Shown here: positions 1 to 6,373 of the stretch, piece by piece
How positions within the stretch are numbered: position 1 is the first letter of the stretch
Layout of the letters: every line of letters begins with the position of its first letter
DNA from: Methanomicrobiales archaeon
Lineage (GTDB): Archaea > Halobacteriota > Methanomicrobia > Methanomicrobiales > Methanospirillaceae
Direction: 5' to 3'
DNA: 11,033 bases
Assembly: GCA_012798365.1 (NCBI GenBank)
Contig: JAAZNH010000270.1
Location: 1-11,033 of the forward strand
Position numbers and translations under genes: made by a program
Notes under the pieces: generated by a model
Seen by the model: the letters and a program-made list of their open reading frames with translations, nothing else
The model's database searches: none
What the model was told of the DNA's origin: nothing

Positions 1-1
1 C

Positions 2-394
2 AACCCGTACCAGTGCGTTGGCTACCATGCCGGCGGGGTCGACCACCCCCCGGTTGAACGCACAAAGCAGGGATACACCTCACGGATCGTGTACCAGGAC
101 GCGATGGCAAGGACCGTAGCCGTCATCACGGTCCGGTCGCCGACCATCGCGTCGTTCACGGCAGTTGCCAACCACATCCTTGGCGACACCGCGCTCTCAT
201 CGGCCCTCGGGGGATCCCCGGTCCGGGACACGGAGGGGGAGAAGTTCGCCTCCACGATCCGGTGCCATGACGCCAATGGCGAGATCTACTACGTGAACTT
301 CAGCCGCGACCTGGTGACCCTGACCTCGTTCTCGGACGATGCGATCCGGAGCCGGGTGGAGACCTGGGCAGACACCGTCGGAGCACTCGCATAA
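2..394 (+). CDS. C-terminal part of an unrecognised protein (5' end outside window)
   Basis: The reading frame is open from the first complete codon at position 2 to the TAA at 392-394, so 130 residues of a longer protein are visible. An internal GTG at 89 could be read as a start, but in-frame sequence with normal composition continues upstream to the edge, so the gene very probably begins outside the window. The visible part is soluble, without a membrane span. It contains two cysteines (in YQCVGY and TIRCHD) and a tail rich in acidic and Ser/Thr residues ending in WADTVGALA. I do not recognise the family. It is followed after 10 nt by a small membrane-protein gene and then a terminator, so it is probably the penultimate gene of a transcript. 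Confidence 0.75.
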   Translation, partial: NPYQCVGYHAGGVDHPPVERTKQGYTSRIVYQDAMARTVAVITVRSPTIASFTAVANHILGDTALSSALGGSPVRDTEGEKFASTIRCHDANGEIYYVNFSRDLVTLTSFSDDAIRSRVETWADTVGALA

Positions 395-404
395 GGTGAT
401 GACG

Positions 405-524
405 ATGGAAAGCGAGATCATCGTCACTATCATCTTCCTCGGTGCCGGGATCCTGGCCTACGTCATCATCCCGGGACTGCTGGTCATGTGGGACCGGGTC
501 CTCGATTACATGGCTCGGGAATAA
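405..524 (+). CDS. Small single-span membrane protein, 39 residues
   Basis: ATG at 405 is preceded by GGTGAT at 395-400, a good match to the archaeal Shine-Dalgarno core with 4 nt spacing, placed directly after the stop codon of the upstream gene. This decides the start; an ATG at 399 and more distant upstream starts lie within or before the ribosome site. The peptide has a short acidic head (MESE), one hydrophobic helix from about residue 5 to 29, and a charged tail (WDRVLDYMARE), so it should sit in the membrane with a single span. No family is recognised. Position, spacing and the terminator 26 nt downstream argue for translation together with the upstream gene. It may be an accessory peptide of that protein, but the sequence does not show its function. 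Confidence 0.6.
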   Translation: MESEIIVTIIFLGAGILAYVIIPGLLVMWDRVLDYMARE

Positions 525-549
525 TTCCGGAACGGCAGCACGAACAACC

Positions 550-578
550 GGGCAGGGATATTCCCTGCCCCCCTTTTT
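550..578 (+). terminator. Hairpin plus T-tract terminator after the 2-524 gene pair
   Basis: A perfect 9-bp stem (GGGCAGGGA at 550-558, TCCCTGCCC at 562-570) with a 3-nt loop is followed by CCC and five T. It lies 26 nt after the stop of the small membrane protein. The geometry is that of an intrinsic terminator; in archaea the T-tract is thought to be the main signal, with the hairpin assisting. Confidence 0.75.
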
Positions 579-690
579 CTTCAACCAGGTACCAGGAAAT
601 GACCTCATACAACCGGAGTTTTTCGGGATTTATCATGCTCATCCGGGATCCGTTGGATATGATTCCGTCACGATCCGGGGAGAAAACGAA

Positions 691-886
691 AATCAGGATC
701 CGTTTGCTCCAAAAAAATCACAAGTCGATGGAAAATGCGGGATACCTTCTGGCAGTTCCCGCAAGTGGGTATGGAATACCCACAAAAAGAAAACCGGAAG
801 TCGATTGAAAAAGAAAAATCAGAGTCTGCCCGGAAAATTTTCATCACGATCCGATTACTCCAAAAAAATCACAAGTCGATGAAAGA
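691..886. repeat. Pair of 45-nt direct repeats, 151 nt apart
   Basis: Positions 691-735 and 842-886 agree at 39 of 45 bases without gaps, including an uninterrupted identical block of 24 nt (707-730 and 858-881) that reads from CTCC through seven A to AAGTCGATG. The offset of 151 equals six 25-nt units plus one base. This makes them the best-preserved copies within the 25-nt periodic region. A third, much weaker relative lies midway, around 778-811, sharing AAGTCGAT and the A-rich stretch before it. Confidence 0.8.
765..783. other. Perfect 8-bp hairpin in the intergenic repeat region
   Basis: GTGGGTAT (765-772) and ATACCCAC (776-783) form a perfect inverted repeat with a GGA loop. It is followed on the plus strand by an A-rich run and preceded on the minus strand by T-rich sequence, so it lacks the T-tract expected of a plus-strand terminator. 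It could be an RNA structure or a palindromic protein site inside the periodic region. Confidence 0.45.
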
Positions 887-893
887 ATTAGAA

Positions 894-930
894 CCGGATC
901 GCGCTTGAAAACTTTCGCGCAGCATCCGGC
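894..930 (-). terminator. Probable terminator of the TIM-barrel protein gene
   Basis: About 20 nt past the stop codon of the 951-2537 gene the minus strand carries an inverted repeat, CCGGAT pairing with ATCCGG, enclosing an inner GCGC-GAAA/TTTC-GCGC stem. It is followed by pyrimidine-rich sequence (TTCTAATTCTTTC). The structure is imperfect, with a bulge between the inner and outer stems, so the call is moderate. Confidence 0.45.
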
Positions 931-950
931 TGAAACTTACCGGACCCCCC

Positions 951-2537
951 TCACGCAGGATTAACCAGGGCAAACCACTTCCGGATCACGAGCGATGCCG
1001 GCTTGTTCCGCACCGATGACGATTTCTCAAAGGAGTACTTCGGGTTGAACCCGGGCTCGATCCAGTAGCCCCATGTATAGACCCCCGCAAGCCACGGCTC
1101 GTCAAAGGTTGACCGGCCGAACGCCTCATAGAGATCTGCCTGGCCCATAAGGTCCTGCCCGACGGTTGGTGACGAGGCCAGGGGCTCGAACCAGTCCTGT
1201 TCTGCAGCATGGTCGCGGCTCTGGAACGGGAGGATAAAGATCAGGGGCTTCTTGTATTTCGCGTAGAGCGGGTCGAACTGCTTCCGGTTGAAGGATTCCA
1301 TGGAAGCCACAAGCTCATCCATGGCCGGGTTTTCCTTTTCGGAGAAGGTGTTGTAATAGTAGATCGTGATGTAATCCAGCTCGTCAAACCACGGCATATC
1401 CGATCCACCTTCAAACGACGTGGACTCATGGCAGTACACGGTCTGGGTTATCTTCCCGTGATACACCGCCCGGACCTTTTTAATAAGTTCCCGCCACCGT
1501 TTCTCGTTATTCTTGTTCATCGCACCCTGGAGCTGCTTACCCAGCGAGAGCATCTCGATATTATTCTTCTCTGCAATATCAGCCGAGGTCAGCATGAAGG
1601 GTGTGAACTCCTCAAACCACCGGTCCCAGTATGCCTGGACTTCGGGATCTTCCGGGTGTTCGGAAAGCCGCCTGCCCATCTCGTCATCATAGGCCCCGCC
1701 CTTGTCCCACTTCTCGTTGAGTTTTTTGAAAAACTCGTCCCAGCCAAGTCCCTCGCGCTCGCCCGGCAGGAGGTTCCATTCCAATTCGGTGAGCAGGAAG
1801 AACTTCATCCCCTTCGCATGGACCTGCTGTGCCATCCTGGCAAGATCATCTGCGGTTGTATGATCGGACATCAGTTGCCCCTCATCGAGGATCTCGGGTT
1901 TTGTATAATCACCATAGGACCAGTAATAGTCGTAGCTGAACCATTCCCCGCCATCTTCCCGCATCGCAGTATAGGTGGGGCCGAGCCGGTCCTGCCGGAG
2001 CGGGGTGATGATCATCCCTCCGGCATCCATGATGACATGTCCTTTCTGGAAACCGGGTTTTGCCAGCACCGGTGTAATTGTCCACGGCATACCCGACCGG
2101 AGGGAGGTATTAAAATTCAGTTCCGTGGCGACCGGGGCTGTTTTCTTATCCCCGGATGCAATCACGTACTGCAATTGTTTACCGGAGACAATGTCCACGC
2201 CCGGGTACTCGTAATAATAATCCCGGACCCGCTCCATCGGGTACTCCTTCCCGTTCAGGGTAAGCGTAACCGGGTCCTTTGTTGCCGGGACTGCAACTTC
2301 GACCGCCACGGTCAGCGGGGTCCCGGTCTGTGCCGCCGGTGCTTCGCCATAGACTGGCGTCGGGGGCAGGGGAATTGCCGGAAGATCCGGAAGACCCGGC
2401 GCCTGTCCCGGCGATGAGCACCACGGCGGCTGCGGCCAGGGTCCGTCAGGGGGGCAGAACCCGAGGGCTGCCATGCCGGCAGAAGCAACCACGAAAAGAA
2501 CAACCAGCCCGATGAGACCCTTGACCGCGATATGCAT
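951..2537 (-). CDS. Membrane-anchored TIM-barrel glycoside-hydrolase-like protein (GH113-like, probably catalytically altered)
   Basis: The protein has 528 residues. A hydrophobic segment at about 7-27 is an uncleaved anchor or signal peptide and is followed by a Pro-rich stretch to about 62. Residues 75-160 look like a beta-sandwich module (NGKEYPMERV, GKQLQYVIASGDKKTAP), and about 165-525 resembles a glycoside-hydrolase TIM barrel. The best family match from memory is GH113 and its relatives. The supporting stretches are WRELIKKVRAVYHGKIT, MPWFDELDYITIYYYNTF, GQADLYEAFG and PWLAGVYTWGYW. In that family the two catalytic Glu sit in an IGxEL-like motif and an FTExGY-like motif. Here the equivalents read LSLGKQLQ (Q335) and FILPFQS (L436), so both seem substituted. 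A role in sugar or surface-glycan binding is therefore more likely than hydrolysis. ATG at 2537 is supported by a box-A-like element 24 nt upstream without a Shine-Dalgarno site, suggesting a leaderless message. The ABC ATPase gene ends 41 nt upstream. Confidence 0.75.
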   Translation of the reverse strand: MHIAVKGLIGLVVLFVVASAGMAALGFCPPDGPWPQPPWCSSPGQAPGLPDLPAIPLPPTPVYGEAPAAQTGTPLTVAVEVAVPATKDPVTLTLNGKEYPMERVRDYYYEYPGVDIVSGKQLQYVIASGDKKTAPVATELNFNTSLRSGMPWTITPVLAKPGFQKGHVIMDAGGMIITPLRQDRLGPTYTAMREDGGEWFSYDYYWSYGDYTKPEILDEGQLMSDHTTADDLARMAQQVHAKGMKFFLLTELEWNLLPGEREGLGWDEFFKKLNEKWDKGGAYDDEMGRRLSEHPEDPEVQAYWDRWFEEFTPFMLTSADIAEKNNIEMLSLGKQLQGAMNKNNEKRWRELIKKVRAVYHGKITQTVYCHESTSFEGGSDMPWFDELDYITIYYYNTFSEKENPAMDELVASMESFNRKQFDPLYAKYKKPLIFILPFQSRDHAAEQDWFEPLASSPTVGQDLMGQADLYEAFGRSTFDEPWLAGVYTWGYWIEPGFNPKYSFEKSSSVRNKPASLVIRKWFALVNPA

Positions 2538-2556
2538 GCGATATGCTGCACGCGGG

Positions 2557-2565
2557 AAAATTTAT
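2557..2565 (-). promoter_or_regulatory. Box-A-like TATA element before the TIM-barrel gene
   Basis: On the minus strand the 41-nt gap between the ATPase stop and the next ATG contains ATAAATTTT, centred about 24 nt before the ATG at 2537, with purine-rich AGAAA upstream. This spacing would place transcription at or next to the start codon, fitting the absence of a ribosome site. The gene may be transcribed both from here and by read-through. Confidence 0.45.
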
Positions 2566-2578
2566 GGATTTCTGTTGA

Positions 2579-3469
2579 TTATTTCCCGATCTTGAGAAGC
2601 ATCTCCTCAAGGGACGGGTAGCGGGATTCGATCTTCTCGACTTTGCCCCCCGCCTCCCCGATAAGGCCGGTGCATTCGTTGAGCTCGCCCATGCTCTCCG
2701 CATCGCAGACATAGAGCCCCTCCTCCTGCCGGTAGGTCTTGGAGTGGCCGATCAGTTTTCCCGGGTTATCAATCGAGAAGAAGATCGTGTACGTGAGCGA
2801 CCCGAACTGCTCCCGGAGCTCCTTCATTGAGCCGAATGCCACCATCTTGCCCCTGCGGAGGATCATCACCTTGTCGCAGATCGCCTCCACCTGGTAGAGG
2901 TTGTGGGCCGAGAGGACGATGGTCTTCCCGTCAGACTTGAGCCGGCGCAGGTAGTCTGCGATGAAGCGGGAGGTCATCGGGTCCAGGCCGCTGGTCGCCT
3001 CATCATAGACAAGGAACGACGGGTCATGGATGAGCGAGCGGGCGATTGCGGCTTTCCGCTTCATTCCCTTCGAGAACTCGCCAATCTTCTTGCCGTCGGG
3101 TTCAAGCGAGAGGGCGGCAAACAGCTGGTTCGACCGGACGCGGATCTCCTGAGGCGAGAGGCCGTAGATCTCCCCGAAGAACGCGAGATAGTTCTCAACG
3201 GTCATCGTCTCGTAGAGCCGGGACTCCTCAGGGAGGTACCCGAGCCGCTCCTTGAGGGCGACCGGGTTCCTGACCACATCGATATCATTGATGAAGAGCT
3301 CCCCGCCCGTGGGGGTAACAAGACCGGAGATGATCTTCAGGAGCGTTGTCTTTCCCGCGCCGTTATGCCCGATGATCCCGAATATCTCGCCGTCCTCGAA
3401 CTCAAAGTTCACGCCATCGAGCGCGACAAAGCCGTCATAGTGTTTGGCAAGGTTGCGTGCTGTGATCAT
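2579..3469 (-). CDS. ABC transporter ATP-binding protein (ABC-2/drug- and NatA-type)
   Basis: The cytoplasmic ATPase subunit has 296 residues from ATG 3469. Visible motifs are Walker A GHNGAGKT (34-41), a Q-loop region GYLPEE (77-82) with the Glu-for-Gln change common in this subfamily, signature FSKGMKRK (132-139), Walker B FLVYDE (152-157), D-loop SGLD (160-163) and the switch histidine in SAHN (187-190). A C-terminal accessory domain of about 70 residues ends in YPSLEEMLLKIGK, as in many NatA-type ATPases. The frame stays open up to a GTG at 3529, but homology with the family begins at MITARNLAKHY and a candidate operator lies in the extra stretch, so ATG 3469 is preferred; AGGGAAG upstream is only a weak ribosome site. 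No permease follows on this strand. The two permeases at 4562-7449 lack an ATPase and are the likely partners. Confidence 0.92.
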   Translation of the reverse strand: MITARNLAKHYDGFVALDGVNFEFEDGEIFGIIGHNGAGKTTLLKIISGLVTPTGGELFINDIDVVRNPVALKERLGYLPEESRLYETMTVENYLAFFGEIYGLSPQEIRVRSNQLFAALSLEPDGKKIGEFSKGMKRKAAIARSLIHDPSFLVYDEATSGLDPMTSRFIADYLRRLKSDGKTIVLSAHNLYQVEAICDKVMILRRGKMVAFGSMKELREQFGSLTYTIFFSIDNPGKLIGHSKTYRQEEGLYVCDAESMGELNECTGLIGEAGGKVEKIESRYPSLEEMLLKIGK

Positions 3470-3485
3470 GCGGGTCTTCCCTGTT

Positions 3486-3514
3486 TTATCAGTTGTATCC
3501 ACGCTCCCTGATAA
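3486..3514. promoter_or_regulatory. Spaced inverted repeat, candidate operator of the ATPase promoter
   Basis: TTATCAG (3486-3492) and CTGATAA (3508-3514) form a perfect 7-bp dyad whose half-site centres are 22 bp apart, close to two helical turns. On the minus strand the half-site nearer the ATPase gene overlaps a TATA-like CTGATAAAAC, about 20 nt before ATG 3469. Binding there by a dimeric regulator could block the promoter. Function is inferred from geometry alone. Confidence 0.4.
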
Positions 3515-3546
3515 GGATTGGGATAGCACCGCATGGCAGGGGCAGG

Positions 3547-3556
3547 TTCATTAATC
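3547..3556 (+). promoter_or_regulatory. Box-A-like element before the JAMM-like lipoprotein gene
   Basis: TTCATTAATC is centred about 30 nt before the ATG at 3582, in the short divergent region shared with the ATPase gene. Transcription would begin within a few bases of the start codon, giving a leaderless or nearly leaderless message. The match is loose. Confidence 0.3.
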
Positions 3557-3581
3557 AGGAGCGTCCCACAGGTTGATCACC

Positions 3582-4457
3582 ATGTACCGGACGGCTGCCT
3601 GTCTCGCTCTCGTTCTCCTGCTCGTTACGGCAGGCTGTAACGGGACAAAAACGCCTCCGGTCCCGTCCCCGGTGCCATCAGCGACACCGGTAGTGACACT
3701 CTCACCGGCAAGTCCCCCCCTCACCCCGTCGCCTTCACCGACAATCGCCGCCGCCCCTTACCCCTCCCTGGTATCCCCTTCCCCCACGACGGTTACACCC
3801 CTCCCTTCGGCCACCAGCGTCCCGGTGCCGGTCCCGACTACCCTCTCCGAGGAAGCGCTCAATGCCCGGATTGTCGATGCCCGCAACAAGCTCAACAACC
3901 TCATCGACAGCGATGCTGCAGACACGATTGTCCTGCACCCGGACCAGGCGCAGGGCTGCGAGGTGAAGACCTCCCGCGAACTCGGGTACCTGATCGATGC
4001 AACAACCGGGGAATCAACGTTCGTGAAGGGGGATTACGGCAGCATCAGCGCCAAATCGTTCCGCGACCCGATGAACAAGGACCATGAATACGTGATCATC
4101 CACACGCACCCCCGGATGTGGGCCACCTGCCCGGGTTCAGGCATTACCAGCCTGTACACCTTCTCCATCGGGGATCTTGCGGCCGTGTCCAGCCTTGCCA
4201 GCCAGGGCTACCACGTGAAATACATCATCGCCATCGCCGACAAGGAGTACCGCATCTGGCCTAAGGTACCCGGTAACTGGAAATCCCAGGAAGAAGTCAG
4301 GGCCGCCATCAGCAGGATCGAGCAGCGCCTTGATGCACAGTTTGCGTTTTACGATCCGGTCCTTGAGCAGGAGTACTACAACGTGGACAGCCTGATGCCG
4401 CTCCTCACCAAGGAACTGGATTACTCCTACACGGCCAACAACCACGTGATCTCCTGA
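3582..4457 (+). CDS. Surface lipoprotein with JAB/JAMM-like metalloprotease domain
   Basis: Counting from ATG 3582 the protein has 291 residues. It has a lipoprotein signal peptide with lipobox VTAGC (lipidated Cys19), then a Pro/Ser/Thr-rich linker to about residue 88, and a globular domain at about 90-291. Within that domain the order SRELGYLIDATTGE (E133), HTHP (H174, H176) and FSIGDL (S195, D198) matches the E...HxH...SxxD pattern of JAB/MPN+ zinc proteases and isopeptidases, in the subtype with a longer insertion between the histidines and the Ser-x-x-Asp. The following YHVKYIIAIADKEYRIW fits the closing strands of that fold. The domain should face outside the membrane. A TTG at 3573 is an alternative start, but ATG 3582 leaves a compact signal peptide. 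The gene stands between the divergent ATPase and the permease pair, which suggests a shared role. Substrate is unknown; a non-catalytic JAB fold is possible. Confidence 0.75.
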   Translation: MYRTAACLALVLLLVTAGCNGTKTPPVPSPVPSATPVVTLSPASPPLTPSPSPTIAAAPYPSLVSPSPTTVTPLPSATSVPVPVPTTLSEEALNARIVDARNKLNNLIDSDAADTIVLHPDQAQGCEVKTSRELGYLIDATTGESTFVKGDYGSISAKSFRDPMNKDHEYVIIHTHPRMWATCPGSGITSLYTFSIGDLAAVSSLASQGYHVKYIIAIADKEYRIWPKVPGNWKSQEEVRAAISRIEQRLDAQFAFYDPVLEQEYYNVDSLMPLLTKELDYSYTANNHVIS

Positions 4458-4481
4458 TCCTGCACCGGCCCTGACAGTGAG

Positions 4482-4490
4482 TTAATTATA
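4482..4490 (+). promoter_or_regulatory. Box-A-like promoter of the permease pair
   Basis: TTAATTATA lies in the 104-nt gap between the lipoprotein and permease genes. It predicts a transcription start near 4512 and a leader of about 50 nt, which would include the ribosome site GGAGG at 4550-4554, seven nucleotides before ATG 4562. The permeases can thus be expressed independently of the lipoprotein. Confidence 0.45.
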
Positions 4491-4561
4491 GGATTCGGTA
4501 ATTACACTCTGTATCGCGCTCCCCCCCGCGTCCAACGGGCCGGCGCACCGGAGGAACAGGT

Positions 4562-6373
4562 ATGGGTACACTGACCGACATTGCCACCATCGCACGATGG
4601 GAGGTGAAACGGACGTTTTCGATGATGGGAAAGAACGTCCTGCCGCTTGCCATCGCGTTGTTCCTCCTGCTGATTCTCGTGACCGGGTTTGCTGCCCAGA
4701 GCGGCATGCACCTGCAGGACGGGATGTACCTGGTTGCCGTGGATAATTCGGAACTCGGGCAGCTCATTGCCGGCGACCCCCGGTTCACGGTCTACCAGTA
4801 CAGGGATGATGTGGTCTCGTGGAACGGGAACGCGTTCGACCTTATCATCATCAACGGCCAGGTCTATTACCGCGGCACCGAGAAGAGCAAATCCGCCCTC
4901 AAAACCGTTGAGCGCAACTACGGGAAGTACGTCAACAACGTGTATACCACGGCGGACGACCTCTTTGCTGCCTACCCACTCTGGATTGATGCGCAGAGCG
5001 TGAAAAGCGAACTGGATTTCCTTGCCACCCAGAGCGGCCAGTATGTCAGCGCTGCACCGGCGCGGGGAGGCGCCCCGGTCCCCCAGGGGTCCATCGAGAA
5101 TGTCCCCACCCCCTCCCCCACGCTGGGATACACCAAAGAGGAGATCCGGGCCGAGCTGATCCAGGCCGGTGGCAAGGATACCCAGATCTCGCGCTACACC
5201 GAAGTCCTCTCCTCCGGCTCCGGCACGATGGGTACGTTCAAGACGCCCGCCCAGATGTCCCCGCCCCTTCCTTTTGACTCCATCATCCTCATCTTCGTCT
5301 TCATCTTCCCGCTCTACTTCACGAGCCAGTTCTTCATGATGAGTATCATGAACGAACGGATTGAGCGCAAAGGCGAGATCCTCCTCTCGACACCGGTCAG
5401 GACGTCGTCCATCATCCTTGGCAAGATGCTCCCGTACTTCCTCGGGATGGTTGCCATCTGCGCCGGGCTCACGGCCTGGATCGGGGCATCGCCGCTCATC
5501 CTGCTCCCGCTCATCCCGATCATTATCTTCTTCCTTGCCAATGCACTGATCATCGGGATGCTCTCGCGCAGCTTTAAGGAGCTCTCGTTCATCTCGATCT
5601 TCTTCTCGACGGTAGCGACCTCGTACCTCTTCTTCCCCAGCATCTTTGCCAATGTCCATGTCATCAGTCTCGTCTCCCCGCTTACCCTGATTGTGCTGAC
5701 GCTGCAGGGCACCGCGTGGACCCTGACCGATTACCTGTACTCAACCTCCCTCTTCTGGCTCACGGGAGCGGTCCTCTTCTACATCGCGGCCCGGAACTTC
5801 AAGGAGGAACGCCTCTTTTCAGAAAAGAACCTGTTCTCGCGCATGCGGGAGTTCCTCTCGGAGATCATTTCTGAAAAGCACCCCCTTGTCTCCCTCCTCC
5901 TCATCTCGGCGTTCTCGATCCCGTTCATCTTCATGGTCCAGCTGATGTGCCTCGTGCTCTTCTTCAACCTGCCCATGCCCTACTCGCTCATCCTGCTCCT
6001 GATGTTCGCCGCCCTGGTGGAGGAGGTTGCAAAAGGCATCGGGATCTACACGCTCTTTGTGCGCAGCCCCGCGTTCTTTACAAAACGGAACATGGTCCTT
6101 GCTGCTTTCGCTGCGGCCCTTGGATTCCTTATCGGGGAGAAACTGCTGCTCTTTGTCACACTTGCGCAGATCACGGAATCAATCTTCGGCAGCATCCTCT
6201 TCCTCTCGCTGGGGGCGCTCTGGCTGCCGCTGCTCCTCCATTTTGTCTGCGTGCTGATCGTTGCAGCCTGCCTCCGGTATGGCGGCCGGGGCTGGTTTGC
6301 ACCGGGGCTGATGCTTGCGATGGTGGTCCACTGCCTGTATAACCTGTATTTCATCCTGGGGTGGATCGGATGA
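4562..6373 (+). CDS. ABC-2 type permease fused to a C-terminal PrsW-like intramembrane protease
   Basis: The protein has 603 residues. Its N-terminal part is an ABC-2/NatB-type permease: a cytoplasmic head, TM1 at about 26-45, an outside domain at about 46-237, then further spans from about 238. It includes the family's coupling-region motif (ERIERKGEILLSTPVR, 265-280, then GKMLPYF), and the permease part ends near 410. After a charged cytoplasmic linker (411-440) a second multi-span unit follows (441-603) with the motif set of PrsW-type (M82) proteases: EEVAK (E487, E488, K491), GFLIGE (521-526), a lone membrane His (H560) and HCLYN (H590, N594). The single frame has no internal stop, and the next gene overlaps its end, so the fusion is not an assembly seam visible here. 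GGAGG at 4550-4554 supports the start. It probably pairs with the ATPase at 2579-3469 and the second permease, exporting or processing an unknown substrate. Confidence 0.85.
   Translation: MGTLTDIATIARWEVKRTFSMMGKNVLPLAIALFLLLILVTGFAAQSGMHLQDGMYLVAVDNSELGQLIAGDPRFTVYQYRDDVVSWNGNAFDLIIINGQVYYRGTEKSKSALKTVERNYGKYVNNVYTTADDLFAAYPLWIDAQSVKSELDFLATQSGQYVSAAPARGGAPVPQGSIENVPTPSPTLGYTKEEIRAELIQAGGKDTQISRYTEVLSSGSGTMGTFKTPAQMSPPLPFDSIILIFVFIFPLYFTSQFFMMSIMNERIERKGEILLSTPVRTSSIILGKMLPYFLGMVAICAGLTAWIGASPLILLPLIPIIIFFLANALIIGMLSRSFKELSFISIFFSTVATSYLFFPSIFANVHVISLVSPLTLIVLTLQGTAWTLTDYLYSTSLFWLTGAVLFYIAARNFKEERLFSEKNLFSRMREFLSEIISEKHPLVSLLLISAFSIPFIFMVQLMCLVLFFNLPMPYSLILLLMFAALVEEVAKGIGIYTLFVRSPAFFTKRNMVLAAFAAALGFLIGEKLLLFVTLAQITESIFGSILFLSLGALWLPLLLHFVCVLIVAACLRYGGRGWFAPGLMLAMVVHCLYNLYFILGWIG

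Larger units (their letters stand above)
647..897. repeat. Degenerate repeat array with 25-nt period
   Basis: Cutting 647-897 into 25-nt units gives units that tend to start with GATCCG or AAGTCG and to end with ATCAC, ATCAG or similar. GATCCG begins the units at 647, 672, 697 and 848. AAGTCGAT begins the units at 722, 798 and 873, which are 76 and 75 nt apart. One extra base at 797 is needed to keep the phase. Ends in TCAC or TCAG are seen for the units closing at 671, 696, 721, 822, 847 and 872. The interiors are A-rich and poorly conserved. A 25-nt period is not a multiple of three, and no plausible gene covers the array. Its role is unknown; an old minisatellite or an array of protein-binding sites would both fit. 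Confidence 0.55.

Noticed and set aside
442..882. Open frame of 146 codons on the plus strand across the terminator and repeat region
   Set aside because: It starts inside the small membrane protein gene in another frame, runs through a strong terminator and the repeat array, has no ribosome site, and its product is low-complexity Lys/Ser-rich.
703..886. Decayed CRISPR array, suggested by similar blocks at about 703-735, 778-811 and 854-886 spaced 75-76 nt apart
   Set aside because: The outer blocks are similar but not near-identical, the middle block shares little beyond AAGTCGAT and A-richness, the supposed spacers also follow the 25-nt pattern, and no cas gene is present.
1209..2417. Plus-strand open frame of 402 codons opposite the TIM-barrel gene
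   Set aside because: It is an antisense shadow. The minus-strand frame has clear domain content, while this product has no recognisable motif and no ribosome site.
951..2537. TIM-barrel protein as a lipoprotein, because LGFC follows the N-terminal hydrophobic segment
   Set aside because: LGFC lacks the small residue normally found just before the lipidated Cys (here Phe), so a membrane anchor or ordinary signal peptide is preferred.
2903..3511. Plus-strand open frame of 202 codons opposite the ABC ATPase
   Set aside because: It is a shadow of a gene with all ABC ATPase motifs; no ribosome site or recognisable product.
4502..5659. Minus-strand open frame of 385 codons opposite the protease-fused permease
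   Set aside because: The product is a charged Asp/Glu/Arg-rich sequence, which is what the complement of a hydrophobic membrane-protein gene yields in GC-rich DNA; the plus-strand gene is clear.
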